Positions 1 to 8,958 of a DNA stretch of 34,702 nucleotides are shown one piece after another. The DNA comes from JAWXCE01 sp034440495 (GTDB lineage Bacteria > Pseudomonadota > Alphaproteobacteria > Rhizobiales > Rhodomicrobiaceae). The notes below the pieces were generated by a model. It saw only the letters and a list, made by a program, of their open reading frames with translations. It was not told where the DNA came from and made no database searches. The stretch is taken from positions 1-34,702 of the forward strand of contig JAWXCE010000037.1 in assembly GCA_034440495.1 (NCBI GenBank), given 5' to 3'. The position numbers were made by a program, and so were the translations under genes. Each line of letters starts with the position of its first letter. Position 1 is the stretch's first letter.

Positions 1-1
1 C

Positions 2-232
2 TCCGCCATGGACGTCGCCGCAGGGGCTGTCGCTGCAGGACCGTATATGCTTGGCGAGCGCTTTTCCGCCGCTGATGTCGTGTTTGGTTCGATGGTGTTG
101 TGGGGCATGATGTTCAAACTTATTCCGGAGCGTCCAGAGTTTGCAGCCTATGCTGCGCGTTTGACGGCCCGCCCAGCGCATCAGCGGCCCCAGGCGGCGG
201 ACGCCGAACTAAGCGCTACTCTCGGCCTTTAG
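2..232 (+). CDS. Glutathione S-transferase family protein, C-terminal part (cut by window edge)
   Basis: The reading frame is open from base 2 and ends at a TAG at 230-232, so the start lies outside the window. The visible 76 residues resemble the C-terminal alpha-helical domain of bacterial GSTs: GPYMLGERFSAADV is the typical helix-capping stretch, followed by WGMMF and the closing segment PEFAAYAARLTARPA, which in this family forms the last helices. The N-terminal thioredoxin-like glutathione-binding domain is not visible, so substrate and subclass cannot be given. The gene converges on mutS with about 85 bases between the two stop codons. Confidence 0.8.
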   Translation, partial: SAMDVAAGAVAAGPYMLGERFSAADVVFGSMVLWGMMFKLIPERPEFAAYAARLTARPAHQRPQAADAELSATLGL

Positions 233-317
233 ACCCGATTCAATAAATCGATTAATGCAATTAATCGGTTAAATAGGATGTAGATTACAAGTAAAGTGGT
301 TTTTGCTCGGCTCCGCT

Positions 318-3053
318 TTATAGTGCATCCAGCGCTTTCAAGCGATAAAGCGCGTCGAGCGCCTCGCGCGGAGTCAGTTCGTCCGGGTTGATTGCAGCGA
401 CCGCGTCCGCTACCGGGTTGGGCCGCGTCTCGGGCGCGGCGGTTTTCGCAGCGGCGAACAGGGGCAACGCCTCGGCCGGGGCGTTGCGGCCTGCCCGGGC
501 CTCCAACTCCGTCAAAAGAACACGAGCACGATCCACGACCGCTGTTGGAAGCCCGGCAAGTTTGGCGACCTGCACGCCGTAAGAACGGTCGGCGGCGCCG
601 GGTTTCACCTGATGCAGAAACACGATGTCGTCTTTCCACTCCTTCACCGCCATGGTGGCATTGGCGGCGGCAGCCAACCGACCCGGGAGCGAGGTGAGTT
701 CATGGTAATGCGTGGCGAACAATGCGCGGCAGCGGTTGACGTCATGCAGATATTCAAGGCAGCCCCACGCGATGGACAGGCCGTCGAACGTGGCCGTACC
801 GCGACCAATTTCATCGAGGATAACCAGTGAGCGCTCCGTCGCCTGATGCAAAATCGCTGCCGTCTCCACCATCTCGACCATGAAGGTGGAGCGGCCGCGC
901 GCCAGATCGTCCGAAGCGCCGACGCGGCTGAACAGCTTATCCAAGACGCCAATGTGCGCCGCCTTTGCGGGCACGAACGATCCCATCTGCGCGAGGATGG
1001 CGATGACGGCGTTCTGACGCAGGTACGTCGATTTACCAGCCATGTTTGGCCCGGTCAATATCCACAACCGGGCGTTCGCGCCGAGTTGACAATCGTTGCC
1101 GATGAACGCCGGGCCGCGAGCGCGCCGCAGCGCCTGCTCTACAACCGGGTGCCGTCCGCCCTCGATGTGAAATGCGCAGGAGGCGTCAACCAGGGGCCGC
1201 GCATAGCCCTGTTCCTCGGCGAGCGCGGCGAGCGCGCAAATGCAATCCAGTTCGCCCAACGCTTGCGCCAAGTCGCCGAGCTCCCGTTCCTCTGCCAAAA
1301 TGGCGGAGGCTAGCGCTTCAAATACTTCCGCCTCTATAACAAGCGCCGTCTCGGCCGCGATTGCCATGCGCGCCTCGATCTGGGTAAGATCAGCCGTCGC
1401 GAACCGCATCGCATTCGACACGGTTTGCCGGTGCTGGAACAGCGCATCGTGTGGCGGCTGGCCAAGCGCGCGCGCGGCGCTGGTGGGCGTCTCTATGAAG
1501 TAGCCAAGTACGTTGTTATGGCGCACCTTCAGCGTTTTGACACCGGTTTGCTCAACATATTTCATTTGCAACCCTGCGATGACGCTGCGGCCGTCCTGGC
1601 TCAATCGCCGCGCTTCATCCAGATCGGCGCGGAAGCCTACGCGCACGCAACCGCCATCGCGCAGCAGGATCGGCAAATCGTCCGCAAGCGCCTCTCCAAG
1701 CGCTCGCGACGCGGCTCCACTCGCCGATGCAAGCCGCTGCTGAATGCTGGCGATTTCGCTCGGCGGCGCGTTATCTAAAAACTGCGTCGCAAGGGAAGCC
1801 AGCCCGCCATGAAGATCGCGCGCAGTCGTCAAGCCATCGCGCATGAGGCCAAGATCGCGCGGGCCGCCTCGGCCTAGCTTTAGCCGTGACAGGGCGCGGG
1901 CGATGTCCGGCGAGCGTTTGAGGGAGGTGCGAATTTGATCGCGCAACGCGCCACGTTCGACAAATGCAGCGACTGCATCGAGCCGGGCTGTGATGTGCGC
2001 TGGGTCAATCAGCGGGGCGGACAAGCGTTGCGCCAGTTCGCGCGTGCCTGCCGCCGTCAGCGTGCGGTCGACGGCCTCCAGCAGGCTTCCGCCCTTGGCG
2101 CCACTGGCCGAGCGTGTCATCTCCAAATTTGCCCGCGTCGCCGCATCGATGGACATGGTGGCGGCGGCTTCGGCCTTTTTTGGCGGGCGGATGGCGGGGA
2201 TTTTGCCCATCTGCGTAATCTCGACGTATTTCAACAGCGCGCCCGCCGCCGCCAGTTCGCCCTTGCTAAACGTGCCAAAAGCATCCAGATGTCCGACGCC
2301 CAGCGCGGATTTCATCGCCGCCTCGCCTGCCATCGCGCTGAAATAGGCACGCGGCAACGGCGTTTGCGCAGTCTCGCCGAAGCCTGCCTGCGCGGCGGCT
2401 TTGCCCGTTTCGCCATCCTCGTCACTCAGCAGGATTTCGCTTGGGGCGAGGCGCGCGAATTCGCCGGGCGCGGATTGCTCCGCCCCGCTGCCAATGAGGA
2501 ACTCGCCCGTGGAGATATCGAGCGAGGCGTGCGCGAAACCTACGCCCGGTTCGCAGTACGCAGCGGTGAGGAAGTTGCTCGCGCGCACATCCAGTAACCC
2601 GTCCTCGGTAATGGTGCCGGGCGTCACCAGCCGCACGACGCCGCGCTGTACGACGGACTTGCCTCCGCGCTTCTTCGCCTCCGCCGGGTTTTCAAGCTGC
2701 TCGCAAACCGCCACGCGATGCCCTTGGGCAATGAGCTTGTGCAGATAATCCTCGGCTCGCACCACCGGCACGCCGCACATGGGGATATCCTCGCCCGAGT
2801 GTTTGCCTCGCTTTGTGAGGTGAATGTTAAGCGCGGCGCTTGCGATCTCCGCATCGGCGAAAAACAGCTCGAAAAAGTCGCCCATACGGTAGAACAGCAG
2901 GCAATCCGGATACTGGGATTTGATCTCCCAATACTGCGCCATCATCGGGGTCGCGTTCGCGGCAGAGGGAGATGCCACGATGATTTTCTCGGGTTTCATG
3001 CGCGCGAGTTTATCCGCGCGAATCGGCGCCTGCAAAGTATGAGGCGCCGTCAT
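318..3053 (-). CDS. mutS: DNA mismatch repair protein MutS
   Basis: MutS binds mismatches and small loops in DNA and starts MutL-dependent repair. The protein is 911 residues, normal for alphaproteobacterial MutS. Near the N-terminus, after PMMAQYWEIK, the segment RMGDFFELF keeps the Phe-x-Glu mismatch-reading motif. The C-terminal ATPase has Walker A (GPNMAGKST), Walker B (VILDEIGRGTATFDG) and the ATHYHEL block, and the protein ends in the usual helix-turn-helix dimerisation tail. The first ATG at 3053 is used here; a second ATG 18 codons in (MKPEKI) is possible, and neither has a strong Shine-Dalgarno sequence. The gene is divergent from the decayed toxin-antitoxin pair that begins at 3109. 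Confidence 0.97.
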   Translation of the reverse strand: MTAPHTLQAPIRADKLARMKPEKIIVASPSAANATPMMAQYWEIKSQYPDCLLFYRMGDFFELFFADAEIASAALNIHLTKRGKHSGEDIPMCGVPVVRAEDYLHKLIAQGHRVAVCEQLENPAEAKKRGGKSVVQRGVVRLVTPGTITEDGLLDVRASNFLTAAYCEPGVGFAHASLDISTGEFLIGSGAEQSAPGEFARLAPSEILLSDEDGETGKAAAQAGFGETAQTPLPRAYFSAMAGEAAMKSALGVGHLDAFGTFSKGELAAAGALLKYVEITQMGKIPAIRPPKKAEAAATMSIDAATRANLEMTRSASGAKGGSLLEAVDRTLTAAGTRELAQRLSAPLIDPAHITARLDAVAAFVERGALRDQIRTSLKRSPDIARALSRLKLGRGGPRDLGLMRDGLTTARDLHGGLASLATQFLDNAPPSEIASIQQRLASASGAASRALGEALADDLPILLRDGGCVRVGFRADLDEARRLSQDGRSVIAGLQMKYVEQTGVKTLKVRHNNVLGYFIETPTSAARALGQPPHDALFQHRQTVSNAMRFATADLTQIEARMAIAAETALVIEAEVFEALASAILAEERELGDLAQALGELDCICALAALAEEQGYARPLVDASCAFHIEGGRHPVVEQALRRARGPAFIGNDCQLGANARLWILTGPNMAGKSTYLRQNAVIAILAQMGSFVPAKAAHIGVLDKLFSRVGASDDLARGRSTFMVEMVETAAILHQATERSLVILDEIGRGTATFDGLSIAWGCLEYLHDVNRCRALFATHYHELTSLPGRLAAAANATMAVKEWKDDIVFLHQVKPGAADRSYGVQVAKLAGLPTAVVDRARVLLTELEARAGRNAPAEALPLFAAAKTAAPETRPNPVADAVAAINPDELTPREALDALYRLKALDAL

Positions 3054-3108
3054 GCACGGTTATGAGCAATGTCTTCCATTGCCGTCCGCCTTTGGGTATA
3101 GTACGGAT

Positions 3109-3210
3109 ATGACGAAACTGCTCCAAAACGCCATCTAGGCCGTGCGCCGCTTACCGCCGAAGCGGCAGGATGAAATCGTCCGCGCCATCTGGGCCAAGTA
3201 CGGGCTGTGA
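3109..3210 (+). pseudogene. Short antitoxin remnant with internal amber codon
   Basis: ATG at 3109 opens a 33-codon frame reading MTKLLQNAI, then TAG at 3136-3138, then AVRRLPPKRQDEIVRAI and a TGA at 3208. The pattern of a short leader followed by a LPPxxQDEI helix is what the very small antitoxins paired with ParE/RelE-type toxins look like. The TAG probably replaces a Glu or Gln codon. Its stop overlaps the GTG of the downstream toxin frame, the usual coupling in such pairs. Both partners are disrupted, so the module is probably dead. The family assignment is by eye. Confidence 0.55.
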
Positions 3211-3486
3211 AACTTAGACACACCGTTCCGGCCAGCTTGGAGCTTGATGCGGTGCTAGAATACATCCAGCAAAGCTCGCCGCAAGGCGCGGCGAAAAGTT
3301 CAAACCCGCATTATCGATTTAACTGACCTGTTACTGTCTGACCCCTTTTTGGGTCAGCAAACGGATGACCCGCAAATCCGCCGGCTGGTGGCAAGGCCTT
3401 TTCCATACCTGATATTTTATGAACCAGCGGAAAATGAAATTATCATTCATTCCGTAAGGCACGCCTCACGGAGCGAGATGAACTAA
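3207..3486 (+). pseudogene. ParE/RelE-type toxin remnant, frameshifted
   Basis: GTG at 3207 begins VKLRHTVPASLELDAVLEYI, a typical ParE N-terminus. After QQSSPQGA the frame runs into a stop (HYRFN then TGA). Moving to the next frame near 3283-3290 restores KVQTRIIDLTDLLLSDP and then RLVARPFPYLIFYEP and IHSVRHASR, the conserved C-terminal strands of ParE/RelE toxins, ending at TAA 3484-3486. Removing one G in the GCGGCG run would give QGARKVQTR and a continuous protein of about 92 residues. Overlap with the preceding antitoxin frame supports a former toxin-antitoxin operon. The single-base lesion could be a read error, but the antitoxin nonsense codon argues for true decay. Confidence 0.7.
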
Positions 3487-3500
3487 GCGGCGGCGGGGTG

Positions 3501-4286
3501 TTAACGCTGCGTCCATTCGGAGACGTCCCACAGCTTGACGGTGTAGTCCCAGCTTCCCGAGAATACGGTCTTGCCATCAGGCAACAGCGCGACGGCCCTG
3601 ACCGCGTCCTCATGCCCTTCAAGAGTTCGGATGAGGTTTCCCGTGCCCACCTCCCACAGCTTGACAGTTTTGTCCTCGTTTCCCGAAACGATAGTTTTGC
3701 CATCCTCCGACAGTGCGACGGCTGTGACCGCATTTCCGTGCCCTTCGAGGGGGCGGATGAGTTTGCCCGTTCCCGCGTCCCACAACTTGACAGTCTTGTC
3801 CGAGCTTCCCGAGACGACAGTTTTGGCATCCGTCGCCAGCACGACGGCATAGACTGTACTCCGATGCCCTTCGAGGGTGCGGATGAGCTTGCCCGTGCCC
3901 GCGTCCCACAGCTTGATGGTTTTGTCCTTGCTTCCCGAGACGACGGTTTTCCCATCCGCCGCCAGCGTGACGGCGTAGACCGTACGCCCATGCCCTTCGA
4001 GAGTGCGGATGAGTTTGCCCGTTCCCGCGTCCCACAACTTGACAGTCTTGTCCGAGCTTCCCGAGACGACGGTTTTGGCGTCCGCCGCTAGCGCGACGGC
4101 GTTGACCCCACCCGCATGCCCTTCCAAGATGCGGATGAGCTGTCTTTCCTTGTCCTCATATCCGCCCGCCGCCAGTGGATTGCCCGCCCCTGCCGTCGGC
4201 TTGCCAGTCTCCTTATCGCCAGATAAATAATCCTCAGCTTTGCTTTTACCCAACTTTAGCCGCAGCGCCGAAAAGCGCGCTCGCAC
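3501..4286 (-). CDS. WD40-repeat protein (five repeats), possibly the C-terminal half of a split gene
   Basis: The product has a roughly 50-residue leader and then five WD40 repeats of 42 residues, each with an N-terminal GH, a central SGS.DKTVKLW block and TGKLIRTLEGH at the junction. Repeats 1-3 are nearly identical, pointing to recent expansion by tandem duplication. Five blades are fewer than the seven of a common propeller, so the protein may oligomerise or be changing in repeat number. The annotated start is GTG at 4286, overlapping the upstream gene by 41 bases. The upstream protein ends AAAKVG just before the stop. Dropping one G from the GGG at 4249-4251 would join it to KSKAEDYLSG of this frame, giving a single protein of about 444 residues. 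Function is unknown; WD40 propellers are protein-interaction platforms. Confidence 0.8.
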   Translation of the reverse strand: MRARFSALRLKLGKSKAEDYLSGDKETGKPTAGAGNPLAAGGYEDKERQLIRILEGHAGGVNAVALAADAKTVVSGSSDKTVKLWDAGTGKLIRTLEGHGRTVYAVTLAADGKTVVSGSKDKTIKLWDAGTGKLIRTLEGHRSTVYAVVLATDAKTVVSGSSDKTVKLWDAGTGKLIRPLEGHGNAVTAVALSEDGKTIVSGNEDKTVKLWEVGTGNLIRTLEGHEDAVRAVALLPDGKTVFSGSWDYTVKLWDVSEWTQR

Positions 4287-4836
4287 CTCTCTGAAAAAGG
4301 ACCTCGGCCAACCCCGTGCTCAAAATACTGAAGCTTGGCTTGAGAACTACATTCTCAAGTTTAATGATCGCCCGCTTGGCGCTACCGACCTTGCTTAAAA
4401 CCTCGTCGAGCAAACGCTTGGCGTCTAATTCAAATGCCTGGCGTTCCTCGCGATCTTCGATGACCGTCTTTTCCATACTTTCGACTCGGCCCATGAGCCG
4501 CTCAAGATGCTCCTGGGGGATAATTCCGCGCCCATCCCGAGCGGCGGCGTCCAAACCTCCGTCAATACTGTCAGTAAGGCGGGTCGCAGCGACGTAAAGG
4601 CGGTGCTCGTGGCCCTCGTTCACTTCAAGAGCAGCTCGCAAGGCCCGGCCCTGAATGACGACCGCCCGCCATGTAACCGGATCATGCGTCGGTCTCGCCG
4701 CAGCGAACCGAGCTTTCAGCGCGTTGAGCGGCTCGTCCCAGCTCTCGTCCCAGTGGTTTCTTGGCTCGCTTTCTACTTCTAAAATATGATTAAAAAGGTC
4801 GTCAAACTTTTGGAAGCTTGCCTCATCGAATAGCAT
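4246..4836 (-). CDS. Helical protein of unknown function upstream of the WD40 gene
   Basis: A 196-residue product without a family I recognise. It has an acidic N-terminus (MLFDEASFQKFDDLF) and a central charged stretch around residues 115-160 (RVESMEKTVIEDREERQAF) that looks like a coiled coil. A mildly hydrophobic, Gly/Ala-rich tail (ILSTGLAEVLF ... ALFGAAAKVG) could touch a membrane. It overlaps the WD40 gene by 41 bases on the same strand. Either the two are translationally coupled or they were one gene now separated by an extra G at 4249-4251. In the fused reading, the helical region would be an N-terminal effector or anchor and the propeller a C-terminal sensor. That is inference only. 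Confidence 0.65.
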   Translation of the reverse strand: MLFDEASFQKFDDLFNHILEVESEPRNHWDESWDEPLNALKARFAAARPTHDPVTWRAVVIQGRALRAALEVNEGHEHRLYVAATRLTDSIDGGLDAAARDGRGIIPQEHLERLMGRVESMEKTVIEDREERQAFELDAKRLLDEVLSKVGSAKRAIIKLENVVLKPSFSILSTGLAEVLFQRGASALFGAAAKVG

Positions 4837-5047
4837 TCGGGGAACTGTTCACATCAAGACATTTAGTTTAGGTATGCTAATACATACAGAAATGATCACG
4901 CCAGCGTGAAATCAAGATATCGCAAAAAATCTCATGACTAGGGCGGGAAAGCGAAGGCGGAGGTTCATGCACCGCTTGTGCAGCTATGTGCGCGCAAGTA
5001 ATGTCACCGTCTCATTATTCTTGCATTTCAATAGAAATTGAATACCG

Positions 5048-7384
5048 ATGTCCAAGATCATTCGCGATTCAGCGACGCCGCCCTCGAAGCCGACCAAAGA
5101 CGCCGCGCCGAAAAAGCCCGGCGTCACCCGCTCCGCCGCCGCGCAGTTCACCCGGCAGGAGGCGCTGCAGTTCCATGCGCAGGGGCGCCCCGGCAAGCTC
5201 GAAATAGTGCCGACGAAGCCGATGGCGACGCAGCGCGATTTGAGCCTTGCCTATTCGCCGGGCGTCGCCGTGCCGGTGGAGGCCATCGCCGAGAACCCGA
5301 GCCTTGCCTATGATTACACCTGCAAGGGAAACCTCGTCGCCGTCATTTCCAACGGCACGGCGATCCTGGGGCTGGGCAATCTGGGCGCGCTCGCCTCGAA
5401 GCCGGTGATGGAGGGCAAGGCGGTGCTGTTCAAACGCTTCGCCGACATCGATTCCATCGACCTCGAAATCGACACGGAAGACCCGGAGAAATTCATCAAC
5501 GCGGTGCGCTATCTCGGCCCCTCATTTGGCGGCATCAACCTTGAGGATATCAAGTCGCCGGAGTGCTTCGTCATCGAGACCCGCCTGCGCGAGCTTATGA
5601 ACATCCCCGTTTTCCACGACGACCAGCACGGCACGGCGATCATTGTCGCGGCTGGCCTGATGAACGCGCTCGAACTCACCGGCCGCGACTGGCGCGACGT
5701 CAAACTCGTGTGCAACGGCGCCGGAGCGGCGGCGCTCGCCTGCCTCGATCTGCTAGTCAAAATGGGGCTACGCAAGGAGAATATTTTCGTCAACGACATC
5801 ATCGGCGTGCTCTATGAGGGCCGCAACGAACTGATGGACGAGTATAAGGTGAAATACGCGCGCAAGACCAAGGCGCGTCAGCTCTCGGAGATCATCGAGG
5901 GCGCGGACGTGTTTCTGGGGCTGTCGGCGGCCGGCGCGCTGCCAAAAACCTGCGTCGCCAAAATGGCGCCGCGCCCGATCATCTTCGCCATGGCCAACCC
6001 CGATCCGGAAATCACGCCGGAGGAGGTACATGAGGTGCGCGATGACGCTATCGTCGCGACCGGCCGCTCGGACTATCCGAACCAGGTCAACAATGTGCTG
6101 GGCTTCCCCTACATTTTTCGCGGCGCGCTCGACGTGGAGGCGACCACCATCAACGATGCGATGAAGATCGCCGCCGCCAACGCCATCGCGGAGCTTGCCC
6201 GCGCCGATGTGCCGGATAAAGTCGCCGCCGCCTATCAGGGCAGGCGCTTGCGGTATGGACCCGACTATATCATCCCTGCCCCATTCGATCCGCGCCTTAT
6301 CAGCGCTATCCCCTCAGCCGTCGCGCAGGCGGCGATGGATTCAGGCGTCGCGAGGCGGCCAATTGTCGATATGGACGCTTATAAAATGCGCCTCTCTGCC
6401 CGACTCGATCCGGTCGCGGGCTTCCTGAACACGATATTCGAGAGCCTACGCTCGAACCCCAAGCGCGTCGTTTTTGCAGAAGGTGAGGAGGAGCTGGTGG
6501 TTCGCGCGGCCAACGCCTTTTACAACGCGCAACTCGGTTTCCCGGTGCTCATCGGGCGCGAGGACAAAGTGAAAGAGGCGTGCATCAGCGCCGGCGTGAG
6601 CAACCGCGATGCGTTCGAGATTCACAACGCGCGTCTGTCCGAGCGCAACGCCGAATATGCCGAGTTTCTCTACACGCGCCTGCAGCGCAAGGGCTATCTG
6701 CTGCGCGACTGCCAGCGCATGGTCAATAATGACCGCAACATTTTCGGCGCCTGTATGGTGGCGCTCGGTCACGCCGACGCTATGGTGACAGGCGTCACCC
6801 GCAACTGGTCAACAATTTACTCCGACATCAGGCAAGTGCTTGACCCCAAGCCTGGGCGGCGCGTGATTGGCGTCTCGCTGATCCTGTCGAAGGGGCGCGC
6901 GGTGCTCGTCGCCGACACCTCCGTCCATGATATGCCGAACGCTGAGGAACTGGCCGACATCGCAGTCGAAGCGGCGGAGGTCGCTGAAAAGCTCGGCCTC
7001 ACGCCCCGGGTCGCCATGCTCGCCTATTCCACTTTCGGGCACCCGAAAGGCGAGCGCTCCGATCAGGTGCGCGAGGCCGTCGCCATCCTCAATAGCCGCC
7101 GCGTCGATTTCGAATATGACGGCGAGATGGGCGCGGACGTGGCGCTCAACAAAAAATCGATGGCGCTGTATCCGTTCTGCCGCCTGTCCGACACGGCGAA
7201 TGTGCTCATCATGCCCGCATTCCATTCCGCCAGCATTTCGACCAAGATGCTGCAGGAACTGGGCGGCGGCACCGTCATCGGCCCGCTGCTGTTCGGCTTA
7301 TCGAAGCCGGTGCAAATTGCCCAGCTTGGCGCTGGCGACAGCGACTTGGTGAATATGGCTGCCCTCGCCGCGTTTAACATCTGA
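5048..7384 (+). CDS. maeB: NADP-dependent malic enzyme, MaeB type with phosphotransacetylase-like C-terminal domain
   Basis: Malic enzyme decarboxylates malate to pyruvate and supplies NADPH and pyruvate from the TCA cycle. The first ~430 residues are the catalytic part: LSLAYSPGVAVPV at the N-terminal active-site region, VFHDDQHGTA at the metal/substrate site and the dinucleotide-binding VCNGAGAAALACLDLL. From about residue 440 (FAEGEEELVVRAANAF) the sequence is a phosphotransacetylase-like domain (VTGVTRNWSTIYSDI, AMLAYSTFGHPKGERSDQV), which is regulatory in MaeB proteins. At 778 residues it has the normal full length for this two-domain form. The ATG at 5048 gives a short basic leader typical of alphaproteobacterial homologues; I see no strong ribosome site. 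It converges with purA, with only 4 bases between the stops. Confidence 0.95.
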   Translation: MSKIIRDSATPPSKPTKDAAPKKPGVTRSAAAQFTRQEALQFHAQGRPGKLEIVPTKPMATQRDLSLAYSPGVAVPVEAIAENPSLAYDYTCKGNLVAVISNGTAILGLGNLGALASKPVMEGKAVLFKRFADIDSIDLEIDTEDPEKFINAVRYLGPSFGGINLEDIKSPECFVIETRLRELMNIPVFHDDQHGTAIIVAAGLMNALELTGRDWRDVKLVCNGAGAAALACLDLLVKMGLRKENIFVNDIIGVLYEGRNELMDEYKVKYARKTKARQLSEIIEGADVFLGLSAAGALPKTCVAKMAPRPIIFAMANPDPEITPEEVHEVRDDAIVATGRSDYPNQVNNVLGFPYIFRGALDVEATTINDAMKIAAANAIAELARADVPDKVAAAYQGRRLRYGPDYIIPAPFDPRLISAIPSAVAQAAMDSGVARRPIVDMDAYKMRLSARLDPVAGFLNTIFESLRSNPKRVVFAEGEEELVVRAANAFYNAQLGFPVLIGREDKVKEACISAGVSNRDAFEIHNARLSERNAEYAEFLYTRLQRKGYLLRDCQRMVNNDRNIFGACMVALGHADAMVTGVTRNWSTIYSDIRQVLDPKPGRRVIGVSLILSKGRAVLVADTSVHDMPNAEELADIAVEAAEVAEKLGLTPRVAMLAYSTFGHPKGERSDQVREAVAILNSRRVDFEYDGEMGADVALNKKSMALYPFCRLSDTANVLIMPAFHSASISTKMLQELGGGTVIGPLLFGLSKPVQIAQLGAGDSDLVNMAALAAFNI

Positions 7385-7388
7385 GGGT

Positions 7389-8682
7389 TTAATCCTCGAA
7401 CGGGTCTTGGACGAGGATGGTGTCTTCCCGCTTCGGCGAGGTGGACAGCATAGCGACGGGCGCCTCAATCAACTCCTCAAGCCGCTTCACGTATTTGATA
7501 GCCTGAGCGGGCAAGTCCGCCCAACTCCGCGCGCCTTCGGTCGACTCGTGCCAGCCTTTCACCACCTCGTAGATCGGCTCGACACGGGATTGGGCACCTT
7601 GGGCGGCGGGGAGGTGGTCGATTTCCTTGCCGTCCAGCCGGTAGGCTACGCAGATTTTGAGTTCGTCGAAGCCGTCGAGCACATCGAGCTTGGTGAGCGC
7701 GATGCCGTCGATGCCGCCGGTTTTGATGGTCTGGCGCACGAGGGCCGCGTCGAACCAGCCGCAGCGGCGCGGGCGCCCGGTTACGGTACCGAACTCGTGG
7801 CCGCGCGTACCGAGGCGCTGGCCGGTTTCGTTGCTCTGCTCTGTTGGGAATGGCCCGGCGCCGACGCGCGTCGTATACGCTTTGGTGATGCCGAGCACGT
7901 AGCTCACCGACCGCGGCCCGAGGCCTGAGCCGGTCGCCGCTTGCCCCGCCACTGTGTTGGACGATGTGACGAATGGGTAGGTGCCGTGGTCGATGTCAAG
8001 CATCGCCCCTTGCGCGCCCTCGAACAGGATGCGTTTGCCCTCGCGCCGCAGCCGGTCGAGCAACTGCCACACCGTGTCGATATATGGCAGCACCGCCTGG
8101 CGCACCTCCACAAGTTCGGCGTAGAGGTTATCGAGCGCCACTTCCGGCTCGCCGAGGCCCCGCCGCAATGCGTTGTGATGCGTCAGAATGCGCTCAAGCT
8201 TCGGTTTCAGCGTGTTCAGGTTCTGCAAATCCATGACGCGGATGGCGCGCCGACCGACCTTGTCCTCATACGCCGGGCCAATGCCGCGCTTCGTCGTGCC
8301 GATCGCGCCCGCGCCCGCCGCCGCCTCGCGCATAGCGTCAAGCTCGCGATGGAGCGGCAGAATCAGCGTGGCGTTCTCGGCGATGCGCAGGTTTTCGGGT
8401 GAGATGGCGACGCCCTTGCCCTGCAAATCCGCGATTTCCTTGGCCAGATGCCACGGGTCTATAACCCACGCCGTTGCCGATCACCGAAAGCTTGCCTGGC
8501 CGCACCACGCCTGACGGCAGCAGCGACAGCTTGTAGGTTACGCCGTCGATAACCAGCGTATGCCCGGCGTTGTGCCCGCCTTGGAAGCGCACGATGACGT
8601 CCGCCCGCTCCGACAACCAGTCGACGATCTTGCCTTTACCCTCGTCGCCCCATTGCGAGCCGACTACCGCCACATTCGCCAT
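7389..8682 (-). CDS. purA: Adenylosuccinate synthetase, interrupted by a one-base frameshift
   Basis: PurA joins IMP and aspartate in the first committed step to AMP. The N-terminal frame starts at ATG 8682 (MANVAVVGSQWGDEGKGKIV, the P-loop), contains GGHNAGHT, then loses the frame after LSVIGNGV. The remaining protein is intact in the next frame (IADLQGKGVAISPENLRI ... through TGRPRRCGWFDAALV to VQDPFED). The break is at the CCC at 8465-8467 on the plus strand: with one base fewer it reads GNGVVIDPWHLAKEIADL, which matches the family. The repaired product is 430 residues, the usual size. PurA is normally essential, so a sequencing or assembly error is as likely as a real mutation. A start at 8712 is also open but adds an atypical leader. 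Confidence 0.92.
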
Positions 8683-8958
8683 GCGCTTCCCCGTTTCTTG
8701 TGTTGCGGCCAAGCGTAGCGCGATTGGCGCAGCCTTGTCACGGGGATTGGAGCTGACTCATCGCTCGTTTTATTATATCCTTGGATATAGAACGTATAGT
8801 GAACTTAGTCGACTGTAAAGCCCTTCGATAAATATGTGCGTCTAACGGAAGCGCACCAATCTCGCCGCCTTTTAGTCATCGCTTAAATACGGCAATCCAC
8901 CATCGCAAATAACTTGAGGGCGGGTCGAGCCCGGCCATGACATTGTCGATGGCGGCGG

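Noticed and set aside
3050..3265. Minus-strand 71-codon ORF upstream of mutS
   Set aside because: The plus strand here reads as antitoxin and toxin remnants; the minus frame has no recognisable features.
3613..4160. Regular repeats resembling a CRISPR or minisatellite
   Set aside because: The 126-base period keeps one reading frame and encodes WD40 blades; there are no unique spacers.
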